NCBI GenBank assembly: GCA_947625485.1 | Contig: CANQOP010000011.1 | Coordinates: forward strand, 1 to 64,000 | Length of the DNA: 64,000 bases | Reading direction: 5' to 3' | Source: an uncultured Clostridia bacterium | GTDB lineage: Bacteria > Bacillota > Clostridia > Oscillospirales > Acutalibacteraceae | Part shown: positions 25,603-34,700 of the stretch, in pieces | How the letters are laid out: the number at the start of each line of letters is the position of its first letter | Numbering within the stretch: the stretch's first letter is position 1 | Notes under the pieces: model-generated | Database searches by the model: none | What the model was told of the DNA's origin: nothing | The model's input: only the letters and a program-made list of their open reading frames with translations | Program-made: the position numbers and the translations under genes

Positions 25603-26341
25603 TTACGTGAGATTACAGAAATTTATGGCAGACTGCGGCGTGGCGTCACGCCGTAAGTCGGAGGAAATGATAAAAAACGGAGCCGTTAAAGTAAACGGCA
25701 AAACCGCAAAGCTCGGCGATAAAATTAATCCGGACGCCGATAAGGTTTACGTCTACAACAAACGTGTTGTGATGAAACGCAGGGGAGGCAAGCGGTACAT
25801 AATGCTGAACAAGCCGCGCGGCTACGTTACTACTATGAGCGACGAAATGGGAAGAAAATGCGTTGCGGATCTGGTCAAAGATATTCCCGAGCGAATTTAT
25901 CCCGTCGGTCGACTTGACCGTGACTCCGAGGGACTTTTGCTTATGACAAACGACGGAGTGTTCGCGAACACGGTTACGCACCCAAAAAAGCAGATTAACA
26001 AGGTCTATCACGTTACCGTACGTCCCGATATGACGGACGAGCAGGTTAAAAAGCTTTGCGGCGGAATAGTTATTGACGGCAGGAAAACCTCGCCCTGCGA
26101 AATCAGAGTCATAAGCCGAAAAGAGGACAGAACGAACGTCGAAATGGTGCTACACGAGGGGAGAAACCGCGAAATAAGAAAAATGTGCGAGTTTTTTGAT
26201 TTGGACGTGCTGAGACTGAGGCGTATTGCAATCGGCTCGGTAAAGATGGGCAAGCTGAAAAAGGGTATGTGGCGCGACCTTACGCCCGACGAGGTGCGAA
26301 AGCTTACCGCTAATCCAAATCCGTCGGGACACAGCCGCTAG
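25592..26341 (+). CDS. rluB: S4-domain rRNA pseudouridine synthase (RluB/RsuA family)
   Basis: A 249-aa enzyme that isomerises uridine to pseudouridine in rRNA. The N-terminal S4 RNA-binding domain (LQKFMADCGVASRRKSEEMI) is followed by the catalytic domain with GRLDRDSEGLLLMTNDG, whose first Asp is the expected nucleophile. It overlaps the carboxypeptidase gene by 11 bases. scpB-to-rluB order is common in Firmicutes. Confidence 0.9.
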   Translation: MRYDYVRLQKFMADCGVASRRKSEEMIKNGAVKVNGKTAKLGDKINPDADKVYVYNKRVVMKRRGGKRYIMLNKPRGYVTTMSDEMGRKCVADLVKDIPERIYPVGRLDRDSEGLLLMTNDGVFANTVTHPKKQINKVYHVTVRPDMTDEQVKKLCGGIVIDGRKTSPCEIRVISRKEDRTNVEMVLHEGRNREIRKMCEFFDLDVLRLRRIAIGSVKMGKLKKGMWRDLTPDEVRKLTANPNPSGHSR

Positions 26342-26406
26342 TTATCCGACTTTTGTTTTTATAAAATCCTACAAATTCATCGTAATTACCAAAAAATATA
26401 TATTGA

Positions 26407-26440
26407 AAGTGTGCAAATTTAAGTTTTGCGCACTTTTTTT
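26407..26440 (+). terminator. Terminator after rluB
   Basis: AAGTGTGCAAA / TTTGCGCACTT with one G-U pair, followed by T7. Confidence 0.85.
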
Positions 26441-26441
26441 C

Positions 26442-26470
26442 TTGCGATTTACCATATTTTGAAATATAAT
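26442..26470 (+). promoter_or_regulatory. Predicted promoter of the repeat leader and carboxyltransferase operon
   Basis: TTGCGA at 26442-26447, 17-base spacer, TATAAT at 26465-26470. It sits just after the rluB terminator and 14 bases before the first 122-bp repeat, so the repeats should lie inside the transcript. No better promoter is seen between the repeats and the first operon gene. Confidence 0.65.
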
Positions 26471-26483
26471 AATAAACGTATAT

Positions 26484-26973
26484 AACCACAGAGAGATGTT
26501 CACCGCCACTAAAGCGGCGTTGAACATCTTTGGTTCGCGGGGTTTGGTACCCCGCCGAACCCGTCGTGCTGCGCACGACCTCTGCTTATTGAAAGCAGAG
26601 CTTTGAACCACAGAGAAATGTTCCCCGCCACTAAGGCGGCGTTAAACATCTTTGGTTCGCGGGGTTTGATACCCCGCCAAACCCGTCGTGCTGCGCACGA
26701 CCTCTGCTTATTGAAAGCAGAGCTTTGAACCACAGAGAGATGTTCCCCGCCACTAAAGCGGCGTTGAACATCTTTGGTTCGCGGGGTTTGGTACCCCGCC
26801 GAACCCGTCGTGCTGCGCACGACCTCTGCTTATTGAAAGCAGAGCTTTGAACCACAGAGAGATGTTCCCCGCCACTAAAGCGGCGTTGAACATCTTTGGT
26901 TCGCGGGGTTTGGTACCCCGCCGAACCCGTCGTGCTGCGCACGACCTCTGCTTATTGAAAGCAAAGCTTTGAA
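26484..26973 (+). repeat. Four tandem 122-bp repeats, each with four hairpins
   Basis: Copies begin at 26484, 26606, 26728 and 26850 with a constant 122-base period and only a few substitutions, mostly in copy 2. In copy 1 the hairpins are AGATGTTCA/TGAACATCT (26494-26529), GGTTCGCGGGGT/ACCCCGCCGAACC (26532-26561), GTCGTGC/GCACGAC (26563-26579) and CTCTGCTT/AAGCAGAG (26580-26600). Because 122 is not a multiple of 3 no reading frame is kept between copies; the minus-strand open frames here are artefacts. The array probably forms the 5' leader of the operon at 27025. Confidence 0.93.
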
Positions 26974-27024
26974 TGTTTCTTTGATATGGGGACATTTGCA
27001 ACACCAGATATTGGAGGATTCAAG

Positions 27025-28335
27025 ATGAGTATTGAGAACATATCCCAGGCAAAGGCGGATATCGCCGCCACGGGCGCTTATAAAACTCTGACCTCTTTCT
27101 TTGACGAGGGCAGTTTCACAAGCGTCAACACTCTCGCTAAATCTCAGGATACATACGCTGAGGTGGTAGCGGGTTTCGGTACGGTAGAGGGTTTACCCGT
27201 ATATGCTTTTGCTCAAAACAGCGATTTCTGCGGAGGCGCAATGAGTAAGGCACAGGCTGCCAAAATTAAGAAAATTTATGACCTTGCGCTTAAAACGGGC
27301 GCTCCCGTTGTCGGCTTCTACGACAGCAAGGGCGGTCGTCTCGACGAGGGCAACGCGCTCCTCGCAGGTTACGGAGAAGTTCTCAACAGCGCTGCAAAGC
27401 TTTCGGGCGTTGTTCCTCAGATTTCCGTTGTGCTCGGCTCCTGCCTAGGTACGGGCGCGCTCAACGCGGTTTCCGCCGATTTCGTAATCGTGACTAAAGA
27501 CAGCAAGCTCTCGCTTGATACAATGGGAAATAATGCCGACGCAAAGAGCAATGCAGAATCCGGTGTGGCTTCCGTAGTTGCTGAGGACGGGGCTGACGCT
27601 GTTGCTAAGGCGCGCGAGCTTATCTGCTATCTCCCTGCAAATAACTTGAACGCCACGCCTCTAGCCGAGGCTGTTGAAGCCGACGGAAGCAAGGGCTGCA
27701 TATGTCACTCGCTCGTCGACGACGGCTCAATCTTCAAGCTCGGAGCAGAGTACGGCTCAGCTGCGAGGACTATTCTCGCCAGAGTTGAGGGTCAGGTTAT
27801 TGGCGCAGTTAATACAAACGGCGAGGCATTTACAGCGGACGACAGCACAAAGATTGCTAAGTTTGTCCGTTTCTGCGACGCTTTCTCTATCCCTGTTGTT
27901 ACATTCGTTAATTCAAAGGGCTTTGAGGATATAAAATCCGCCGCTAAGGTTACTTCCGCTTACGCCGAGGCGACCACCGCGAAGATTTCCGTGGTTACGG
28001 GAACAGCGATAGGCGCATTATACATAGCTCTTGCGGGTACAGGTGCGAACGCAGACGTTGTGTATGCTCTACCCGAGGCTGTTATCAGTCCCGTTAATCC
28101 CGAGGCGGCTGCGCTTATCATCGCTCCCGAGAAAATGAATGTGAGCGTAGAGGAGCAGAAGACTGTTGCCGCTCAGTTTGCAAGCGAAAACCTTTCCGCT
28201 GAGAGGGCTTGTGAATGCGGATACGTAGACGACATTGTTACAAGAGAAGAAATCCGTTCTACTATTGTTTCCGCTCTGGATATGCTTATGGGCAAGAGAG
28301 TAGAAACTCTCTCCAAAAAGCACTCGACTATTTAA
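27025..28335 (+). CDS. Acyl-CoA carboxyltransferase subunit (MmdA/12S-like), short form
   Basis: A 436-aa carboxyltransferase-fold protein. Two crotonase-like halves are visible, for example GAPVVGFYDSKGGRLDEG and LGSCLGTGALNAVSADFVIV in the first and IPVVTFVNSKGF and GTAIGALYIALAG in the second. Homologues move carboxyl groups between biotin and an acyl-CoA. It is shorter than the usual roughly 510 aa and diverged, so the substrate is uncertain. ATG 27025 with TTGGAGGAT is preferred to the upstream in-frame start at 26986. It is followed by biotin-carrier and oxaloacetate/pyruvate carboxyltransferase genes. Confidence 0.82.
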   Translation: MSIENISQAKADIAATGAYKTLTSFFDEGSFTSVNTLAKSQDTYAEVVAGFGTVEGLPVYAFAQNSDFCGGAMSKAQAAKIKKIYDLALKTGAPVVGFYDSKGGRLDEGNALLAGYGEVLNSAAKLSGVVPQISVVLGSCLGTGALNAVSADFVIVTKDSKLSLDTMGNNADAKSNAESGVASVVAEDGADAVAKARELICYLPANNLNATPLAEAVEADGSKGCICHSLVDDGSIFKLGAEYGSAARTILARVEGQVIGAVNTNGEAFTADDSTKIAKFVRFCDAFSIPVVTFVNSKGFEDIKSAAKVTSAYAEATTAKISVVTGTAIGALYIALAGTGANADVVYALPEAVISPVNPEAAALIIAPEKMNVSVEEQKTVAAQFASENLSAERACECGYVDDIVTREEIRSTIVSALDMLMGKRVETLSKKHSTI

Positions 28336-28366
28336 ATAATACTTTTATATAAAGGGGTAATACACT

Positions 28367-28729
28367 ATGAAAAATTTACGTATAACCGTAAACGGCACAT
28401 CATACGATGTACAGGTTGAAGAGCTGGGAGAAACATCTGCTCCGGCAGTTGCCGCTCCTTCTCCGGCAGTTGTACCCGCAGCCGCGCCTGCTCCGAAAGC
28501 CGCAGAAAACGCAGGCTCTGTAACAGTAACCGCTCCTATGCCCGGTACAGTTGTAAGAGTTGAGGTCTCGGCAGGCGACACTGTAAAGTCAGGTCAGGAT
28601 CTCGTATTCATTGAGGCTATGAAGATGGAGACACCTGTTAAGGCTGCTCAGGACGGCACTATCGCATCTGTAAACGTATCTAAGGGCGAGGCTGTTGAGA
28701 CCGGTAAGGTTCTCCTCACAATGAACTAA
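28367..28729 (+). CDS. Biotin carboxyl carrier protein
   Basis: A 120-aa carrier: short N-terminal part, Ala/Pro-rich flexible linker (about 24-48), then a biotinyl domain with the EAMKMET motif whose Lys is biotinylated (about residue 86). The length matches the 1.3S transcarboxylase or GcdC/MmdC type. It shuttles CO2 between the proteins encoded on either side. AAAGGGG precedes the ATG. Confidence 0.94.
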   Translation: MKNLRITVNGTSYDVQVEELGETSAPAVAAPSPAVVPAAAPAPKAAENAGSVTVTAPMPGTVVRVEVSAGDTVKSGQDLVFIEAMKMETPVKAAQDGTIASVNVSKGEAVETGKVLLTMN

Positions 28730-28739
28730 GAGGTAAGCT

Positions 28740-30140
28740 ATGGCAAAGAAAATTTTAATTACCGAGACAGGCCTTCGCGACGCGCATCAGTCGCTTATCG
28801 CCACAAGAATGACCACAGAGGAAATGCTTCCCGTACTTCCTCTTCTTGATAAAATCGGATACCATTCACTCGAGTGCTGGGGCGGAGCTACGTTTGACAG
28901 CTGTCTGCGTTTCTTGAACGAGGACCCTTGGGAGAGACTGCGTATTATCCGAAAGAACTGCCCGAACACAAAGCTACAGATGCTTTTCAGAGGACAGAAT
29001 ATGCTCGGATACCGTCACTATGCCGACGATGTTCTCGAATATTTTGTACAGAAAAGCGTCGCTAACGGTATTGATATTATTCGTATCTTCGACGCTCTAA
29101 ACGATATTAAGAATCTTCAGAGCGCTATTAAAGCCGCTAAGAAGGAGGGCGCTCACGCACAGGTAGCCATAAGCTACACCACAGGTCCCGTGTTCACAAA
29201 CGAGTATTATGTTGAGTACGCTAAGCGAATTGCAGACGCGGGTGCGGATTCTATCTGCATTAAGGATATGGCGGCTCTTCTCACGCCGTACAAGACCTAT
29301 GACCTCGTTAAGGCTATTAAGTCAGAGGTTGATCTCCCGATTGCTCTGCACACGCACTACACGTCTGGACTCGGCTCAATGTGTCTCTTAAAGGGCGTTG
29401 AGGCGGGCGCAGATATTATAGATACGGCTATTTCTCCGCTCTCACAGGGAACGTCGCACTCCCCGACAGAGTCTATGGTTGCGGCTCTTGAGGGAACGGA
29501 ATACGATACGGGTCTCGACCTCGAGGCGTTTACGGAAATCCGCAACTACTTTATGGAACTGCGCAAAAAGTACATTGACAGTGGTTTGCTTGATACAAAA
29601 ATTCTTACAGCCGACACAAAGGCGCTTATATATCAGGTTCCGGGAGGTATGCTTTCAAACCTCATTAGCCAGCTTAAACAGGCAGGTCAGGAGGATAAGC
29701 TCGACGAGTGCCTTGCGGAGGTTCCGCGCGTTCGTAAGGACGCGGGTTATCCGCCGCTCGTTACCCCGACTTCTCAGATCGTCGGCACTCAGGCGGTGTT
29801 CAACATTATCGCGGGCGAGCGCTACAAGATGGTTACCAAGGAGTTCAAGGGCATTATCGAGGGCAGATACGGCACAACTCCTATGCCAATTGACCCGGAG
29901 TTTGCAAAGAAGATTATCGGAGACGAAGAGCAGATTACATGCCGTCCCGCCGACCTTCTTGAGCCCGAGCTTGAAAAGCTCCGCGCTGAGATTCCCCAGT
30001 ATATTGAGCAGGACGAGGACGTGCTCTCCTACGCTCAGTTTCCCGAGGTCGCAACGAAGTTTTTTGAAAAGCGCCGAGACGCCAAGGCAGGCATTAATTC
30101 CGACCTCGCCGATAAAGCGAACAAGGTATATCCCGTTTAA
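28740..30140 (+). CDS. oadA: Oxaloacetate decarboxylase alpha / transcarboxylase 5S-type carboxyltransferase
   Basis: A 466-aa HMGL-like TIM-barrel carboxyltransferase. The N-terminal TETGLRDAHQSL metal-binding motif, FDALND, the active-site lysine in CIKDMA and the LHTHYTSG metal ligands are all present. It lacks its own biotinyl domain, which is supplied by the carrier upstream. It moves a carboxyl group between oxaloacetate/pyruvate and biotin. No OadB/MmdB membrane subunit is near, so transcarboxylase or a pump with a distant beta subunit are both possible. The gene symbol reflects the family, not a proven function. Confidence 0.85.
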   Translation: MAKKILITETGLRDAHQSLIATRMTTEEMLPVLPLLDKIGYHSLECWGGATFDSCLRFLNEDPWERLRIIRKNCPNTKLQMLFRGQNMLGYRHYADDVLEYFVQKSVANGIDIIRIFDALNDIKNLQSAIKAAKKEGAHAQVAISYTTGPVFTNEYYVEYAKRIADAGADSICIKDMAALLTPYKTYDLVKAIKSEVDLPIALHTHYTSGLGSMCLLKGVEAGADIIDTAISPLSQGTSHSPTESMVAALEGTEYDTGLDLEAFTEIRNYFMELRKKYIDSGLLDTKILTADTKALIYQVPGGMLSNLISQLKQAGQEDKLDECLAEVPRVRKDAGYPPLVTPTSQIVGTQAVFNIIAGERYKMVTKEFKGIIEGRYGTTPMPIDPEFAKKIIGDEEQITCRPADLLEPELEKLRAEIPQYIEQDEDVLSYAQFPEVATKFFEKRRDAKAGINSDLADKANKVYPV

Positions 30141-30154
30141 TCCAAGCAAAGTTC

Positions 30155-30186
30155 AGCCGATTGGTTTTTATGCCGGTCGGCTTTTG
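30155..30186 (+). terminator. Terminator of the carboxyltransferase operon
   Basis: AGCCGATTGG / CCGGTCGGCT with an 8-base loop, followed by TTTTG. Confidence 0.8.
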
Positions 30187-30272
30187 CAATACTTATTTAC
30201 TTATTTACTTATGAATATAATTATAACCGCATATAATATATTTTAATATGTCGGATTACGGAAAGTGATTTT

Positions 30273-31166
30273 ATGAAAAAAACATTTCGCATTTTAGGCA
30301 ATATAAAGCATTTCATAAATAAAAGCAACAGGGATAACATTGCCGCTATTGCCGCGCAGTCGACTTTTTTTATAATATTGTCGGTTGTACCTTTTCTTAT
30401 GTTTGCGTTTGCGCTTTTATCTATCTTTAAAGTTCCGCAAAATCTTTTTGAAATATACGTTAATGATATTCTTACCAGCGATGTACAAACGTATATTCAA
30501 AAAATAATTACGGAGACATATGAAAACTCCGTCGGGGTTGCATACACAACGATTGTGCTTGCATTGTGGTCGTCGGGCAGAGGACTGTACTCAATAACTG
30601 AGGGAATTAGAAGAATTTACAGGATACCCGATCGAAATTGGTTTATGAAGCGGCTTTTGGCGATGGGGTACACGTTTATTATGTTTCTTGTGCTCGTAAT
30701 AGCTATTGGAGGGTTTGTAGTCTGCGAATTTTTTGACAATGCAATATCGCCTTATCTGAAAGAGTTGCCCTATTCTTTTGAACTGTTATACACGCTCAGA
30801 TATCTGATATTGTTTGCTCTGATTGTATTGTTGGTTGCATTTGCGCTAAAACTCTATCTCAGAAATAAGGTTAGCGACAAGCGTTGGGCGAAGTTCAGAC
30901 TGCAACTCCCCGGAGCGGTATTGACAGCGCTTTGCTGGGCGTTGCTGTCACTCGGTATCAGAGTTTATGTGGATTACTTTCACGGCTTTTCAATTTACGG
31001 AAGTCTCGGTACGGCGGCGCTCATTATGATGTGGGTTTACTTCTCTATGTATATATTTCTGTGTTCTGTTCAAATTAATTTTATCTACAGGAGAAAAATT
31101 GAAAATTTTAAAATAAAAAAATTTTTAAAAAACTTAAAAAAATTAAATAAAAGTATTGACAATTGA
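30273..31166 (+). CDS. YihY/BrkB family membrane protein
   Basis: A 297-aa protein with about six transmembrane segments. AAQSTFFIILSVVPFLMF near residues 28-45, the LWSSGRGLYSITEGIRRIY block near 91-109 and GSLGTAALIMMWVYFSMYI near the end are family hallmarks. YihY proteins were once called RNase BN; current evidence does not support nuclease function, and a transport or envelope role is more likely. The 3' end overlaps the -35 box of the RNA gene that follows. Confidence 0.88.
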   Translation: MKKTFRILGNIKHFINKSNRDNIAAIAAQSTFFIILSVVPFLMFAFALLSIFKVPQNLFEIYVNDILTSDVQTYIQKIITETYENSVGVAYTTIVLALWSSGRGLYSITEGIRRIYRIPDRNWFMKRLLAMGYTFIMFLVLVIAIGGFVVCEFFDNAISPYLKELPYSFELLYTLRYLILFALIVLLVAFALKLYLRNKVSDKRWAKFRLQLPGAVLTALCWALLSLGIRVYVDYFHGFSIYGSLGTAALIMMWVYFSMYIFLCSVQINFIYRRKIENFKIKKFLKNLKKLNKSIDN

Positions 31167-31184
31167 TGAAAACTATTATATACT
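31156..31184 (+). promoter_or_regulatory. Strong consensus promoter for the RNA at 31191
   Basis: TTGACA at 31156-31161, exactly 17 bases, TATACT at 31179-31184. It lies over the last codons of the YihY gene and predicts transcription from about 31191. Confidence 0.82.
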
Positions 31185-31218
31185 ATGTACAACAGAAGAG
31201 GATAGGAGGTTAAACAAT

Positions 31219-31281
31219 ATGTTACGAAGACCTTTAATAACTCAGATTAAAGAAATTAAGCGGAGCTTACCGCCTAACTGA
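31219..31281 (+). CDS. 20-aa leader peptide ORF in the RNA
   Basis: AGGAGG at 31205-31210 precedes an ATG opening a 20-codon frame that begins MLRRPLI and ends SLPPN before TGA. Its last codons form the 5' arm (TTACCGCC, 31267-31274) of a hairpin with GGCGGTAA about 24 bases later, so ribosome position could control folding. The peptide is basic (five Arg/Lys near the ends and middle). It is shorter than typical gene-finder limits. Translation is inferred only from the strong ribosome-binding site. Confidence 0.55.
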   Translation: MLRRPLITQIKEIKRSLPPN

Positions 31282-31564
31282 TTCGGCCCTGAAAGGGGCG
31301 GTAAAATTTAATAGCAACGATGATAAATTATAAAAATTTTGATTTAGTTCTACGGAGACAGGTCCGATGTAATATTTAATTATAAATTTAGAAATCAGAA
31401 ATTTTTGTAAAGGGGATAGTCCCATGATTCGTTCATAGTTAATTTGGATTTTTGTTTAGTGTTTATAAATATATTTTATATGGAGAATAGTCCAATGCGC
31501 TAGTTAATTTGTGTTCTATCTGAAAAAATTGATTGGAGATTAGACCAATGTTCCAGTAAGTATC

Positions 31565-31592
31565 AGCCCACGGCTCATGCCGTGGGCTTTTT
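31565..31592 (+). terminator. Terminator of the RNA gene
   Basis: Perfect 10-bp stem AGCCCACGGC / GCCGTGGGCT with a TCAT loop, running into T5. Confidence 0.92.
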
Positions 31593-31611
31593 ATGGTGTC
31601 CTTTGGGAAGT

Positions 31612-31649
31612 AAAAAAATCAGGTTTTCTGTTGTTTTAGAAAACCTGAT
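31612..31649 (-). terminator. Terminator of the protease-LRR-dockerin gene
   Basis: ATCAGGTTTTCT / AGAAAACCTGAT, a perfect 12-bp stem; on the minus strand it runs into seven T residues (31612-31618). Confidence 0.9.
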
Positions 31650-31706
31650 AATAATTATATTAATGATTTAAAGATTATTGTATGGAATATTTTAAAATAT
31701 AGATAA

Positions 31707-34700
31707 TTAGCCTACTCCTTGTGAATATTCAAGGGTGTCTATAAGTTCAGTAACATATTTTTGTATTTGCGTTGCGTTGTTAATAGAGATACTTTGAGTG
31801 TTTTCACGTACATAAGCATTGATTATCTGCACATCGTTAAAACCTTTGATTTCAGCCAAATACTTTTGAAGAACGGTTACATCAATGATATTTACAACGC
31901 CGTCCAGATTTACGTCACCGCAGATAAAAGAGTTATAATCAAATACTCCTCCAAGTTCAGGAGAGTTTTTACTAATATCGACGAATTTAATGCCGTTTTC
32001 TTTCGCATACTGTTCTGCTGCGCAGTTGGGATAACCGTTGATAACATAATCGGGCACTTTTGCGGTTTTACCGTCGAGAGATGTTCTGGCAAAATATCCA
32101 AAAGCATTTTCGTCTATTTCAATATCTGTGCTGTTGAGCTGAACCGTAGTTGCGCCTGTTTCCATAAACGCGGAGCTTCCTATGTGCTTTACGGTTTTGG
32201 GAAGAATAATTGAATTTAAAGCCCTGCAGCAGTAAAAGCTTTGAAGACCGATTTCTTCAACACCGCTTCCAAAGTCAGCTTTTTCCAGGGAAAAACACAT
32301 TTCGAACGCGTTGTTTCCGATGGTTTTAACGCTGTCGGGTATTTTTATATTTTTAATTGATTCACATAATGAAAAAGCGAAGTTTCCTATATTTTCAAGG
32401 GAATCGGGTAAATGGATTGTGCTCAGGGCATTGCAGTATGAGAAGGAAAAATCAGAAATGTCCGTTACCTTTTGTCCGAGTTTTACGGAAACCAGGTTGT
32501 AGCAGTTTTCAAAAAGCCCTTGAGGAATTTTTTTAACGTTGTTTCCGATTACAGCACTTTCCAGTGACGATAAATTTGAGAAGGCTTTGTCGGCGATTTC
32601 AGTTATACCGTCGGAAACCTCAATAGAAATAATACTTTCCTTATCGGTGATCTCAAAAACATTATCCGAAATTCCCGTTACGGGAAATCCGTATATTTTA
32701 TCGGGAAATACTATGTTTTCGCCCGAGCCGTAGTATTGTGCGATAAAAAGTTCTTTCGTATCAAAATCCGCATAATAAGTAAAATAAATTGATTCCTCGC
32801 TGTCAAAATGAACGTAAAGAGACGCTTCTTCCGCAGTTTCCGTAACGTAGTATTTATCTCCCTTTTTCTCAACTGAAGTGTTTTCGGCTGATATACTTGA
32901 AATATTACATACGAAATCAGAGATAGTGCAGGAGTCGTCAGTCATTTCAATAAAAGGGGTACAGCCGTAATTGTTCATATCCAAATTAACCGAAAAGCTG
33001 TCTTTTCTGTCAGGCGAAATTCTTCCGACGAAATTACCGCCTTTAAGTATATTATCCTTTAGTGTGCAATCGGTCAGCTTTACTTCGCAGCCCTGGCTGT
33101 AAATACCGCCTAAATATGATGTTGCGCTTATTAAATTAGATGTTACCGAACATGACTCAATTTCACCCTGAGAGAAACTTCCGCTTATTGCGCCTGAGTT
33201 ATAGTCTTTGGATTTTACAATTGAGTCGGTGACCGTACAGTTTGTTATACTGCTGTTTTCACAGTACGCCGCTATTACCGATGACGTATGACCGCCGTTT
33301 ACGGTTATGTTTTTAAAATTGAGGTTTTGTATTTTACCGCCCGAAACTTTACTGATAAACGCTGTGTTTTCATCACCGGTTACAGTCAGATTGCTTATTG
33401 TATGACCGTTGCCCTCAAAGTACCCGCTCAAAGCCGATTTTGAAAATAACGGAGTGAAATTGTCAAAATCAGAAAAATCAAGGTCGGTATTCAAAATAAT
33501 GTGCTGGGAGAGAATTTTTTTATTATCGTGCATTTGATGATAAAAATACTTAAAATCTTCCATTGAATTTATATAGTAATAGTAATTGCGGATTTCGTCT
33601 GTAATACCGCAAAGAAGATAATAAGCATTATCAACCTGATATTGAAGCGCCGAGGTATTATTCATAACCGCTTCGGCGTTTTTTATGCAGGAATTAAGGT
33701 TATCAATTAAATACGAAGTATAGGAAGACATATCAAGCTGTTTTGCTTTTTCAATTATTTCTTTTAGTTTGGATTTGTCGGCAGCTCTGTTTTCATTTGA
33801 GGTCATAGCCTTAATTGAAGCATAACCGTATTCCAAGTAGTTTGTGCTGTCCGTCCATTGTGAATCGAGGTCTTTGAAATATGTGAGTTTATCAGCGGTT
33901 TCGGATTTTGAGCATACCGCGATGTACGCTTCATCACTGAGATTTTCTACTATAACAGAAAAATTTTTCCCTGCTTTTAGCTTTATTCCTTCGGGACAAT
34001 CTACGGAATGTATTCCGCTGCATTCCGCTGAGCCTGTAAAATCGGCAAGCAGCTTGCCGTCCTCGGGGGAAACATAGTCGTCTTCAAGGCTGTAAACATA
34101 TATGTGATAATTCATAGGATTTAGATTTTTGAATGAAATCTGTTCAAGAGTTTCGTTCGACTTTGCTTTGAAAATATTGGCGACATATTTGGTATCTATG
34201 TTTGTGTTGGCGGTAGACTGGATATTATAGAGATTGTCAAACTCATTTGCTTGTTGCATTATAAACTGGCTGTACATAAGCTGGGCAGATTCGTAGGAGA
34301 TCCAGAAATATCCGTCATTACCCCAATCGCTTCCCCAACTGTTTTTGCATAACCACGCTCCGTCGTTTTCGGGGGAACACTCGGGATTAAAATGGTTTTT
34401 GCTGAAATTATCGTCCCAACCTACTATAGCGACAATATGCGACATTCCATCGTCATCGCCCGGAGGCGTTCCGTTATCATAATATGATGTAAAACCATTA
34501 TATTCGTAATAGTTGTCGTCAAAGCAGTTAAAAGACAGTGTAACTGCTCCGTTATTAATTATATTCTTTTTTACATCATTTGCATTTTCATTATAATCAT
34601 TAAAGTCTTTGAGACGAAAATCCGAATAATATCTGTATGCCTCTTTATAGCCCTCGCTAAATTTTGAGTATTCGAGCAGACTTTCGGGGTGTGTTCCCAC

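Larger units (their letters stand above)
31191..31592 (+). ncRNA. Free-standing RNA with repeated SD-hairpin/minigene units
   Basis: Bounded by a near-perfect promoter and a strong terminator, with no long ORF and no downstream gene on this strand. After a 20-codon leader ORF come four copies of a unit in which GGAG/GGGG lies in a small hairpin just before an ATG. Hairpins CGGA/TCCG, GGG/CCC, TGGA/TCCA and ATTGG/CCAAT precede ATGs at 31367, 31424, 31495 and 31548. The frames are only ATG-TAA, ATG+3 codons, ATG+1 codon and ATG+2 codons. Units 2 and 3 share TAGTTAATTTG after the ATG. I do not recognise a known RNA family; a known but unrecalled Rfam class is possible. Confidence 0.65.

Noticed and set aside
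26484-26973. CRISPR-like array
   Set aside because: The units are contiguous 122-bp tandem copies with no unique spacers and no cas genes nearby.
26310-27004. Several ~100-codon minus-strand frames with near-identical sequences
   Set aside because: They are produced by the 122-bp tandem repeats; the period is not a multiple of three and the DNA is explained by hairpin-forming repeats.
29479-30246. 255-codon plus-strand frame rich in Arg and Ser
   Set aside because: It is a shadow in another frame of the carboxyltransferase alpha gene, which has clear family motifs and a ribosome-binding site.
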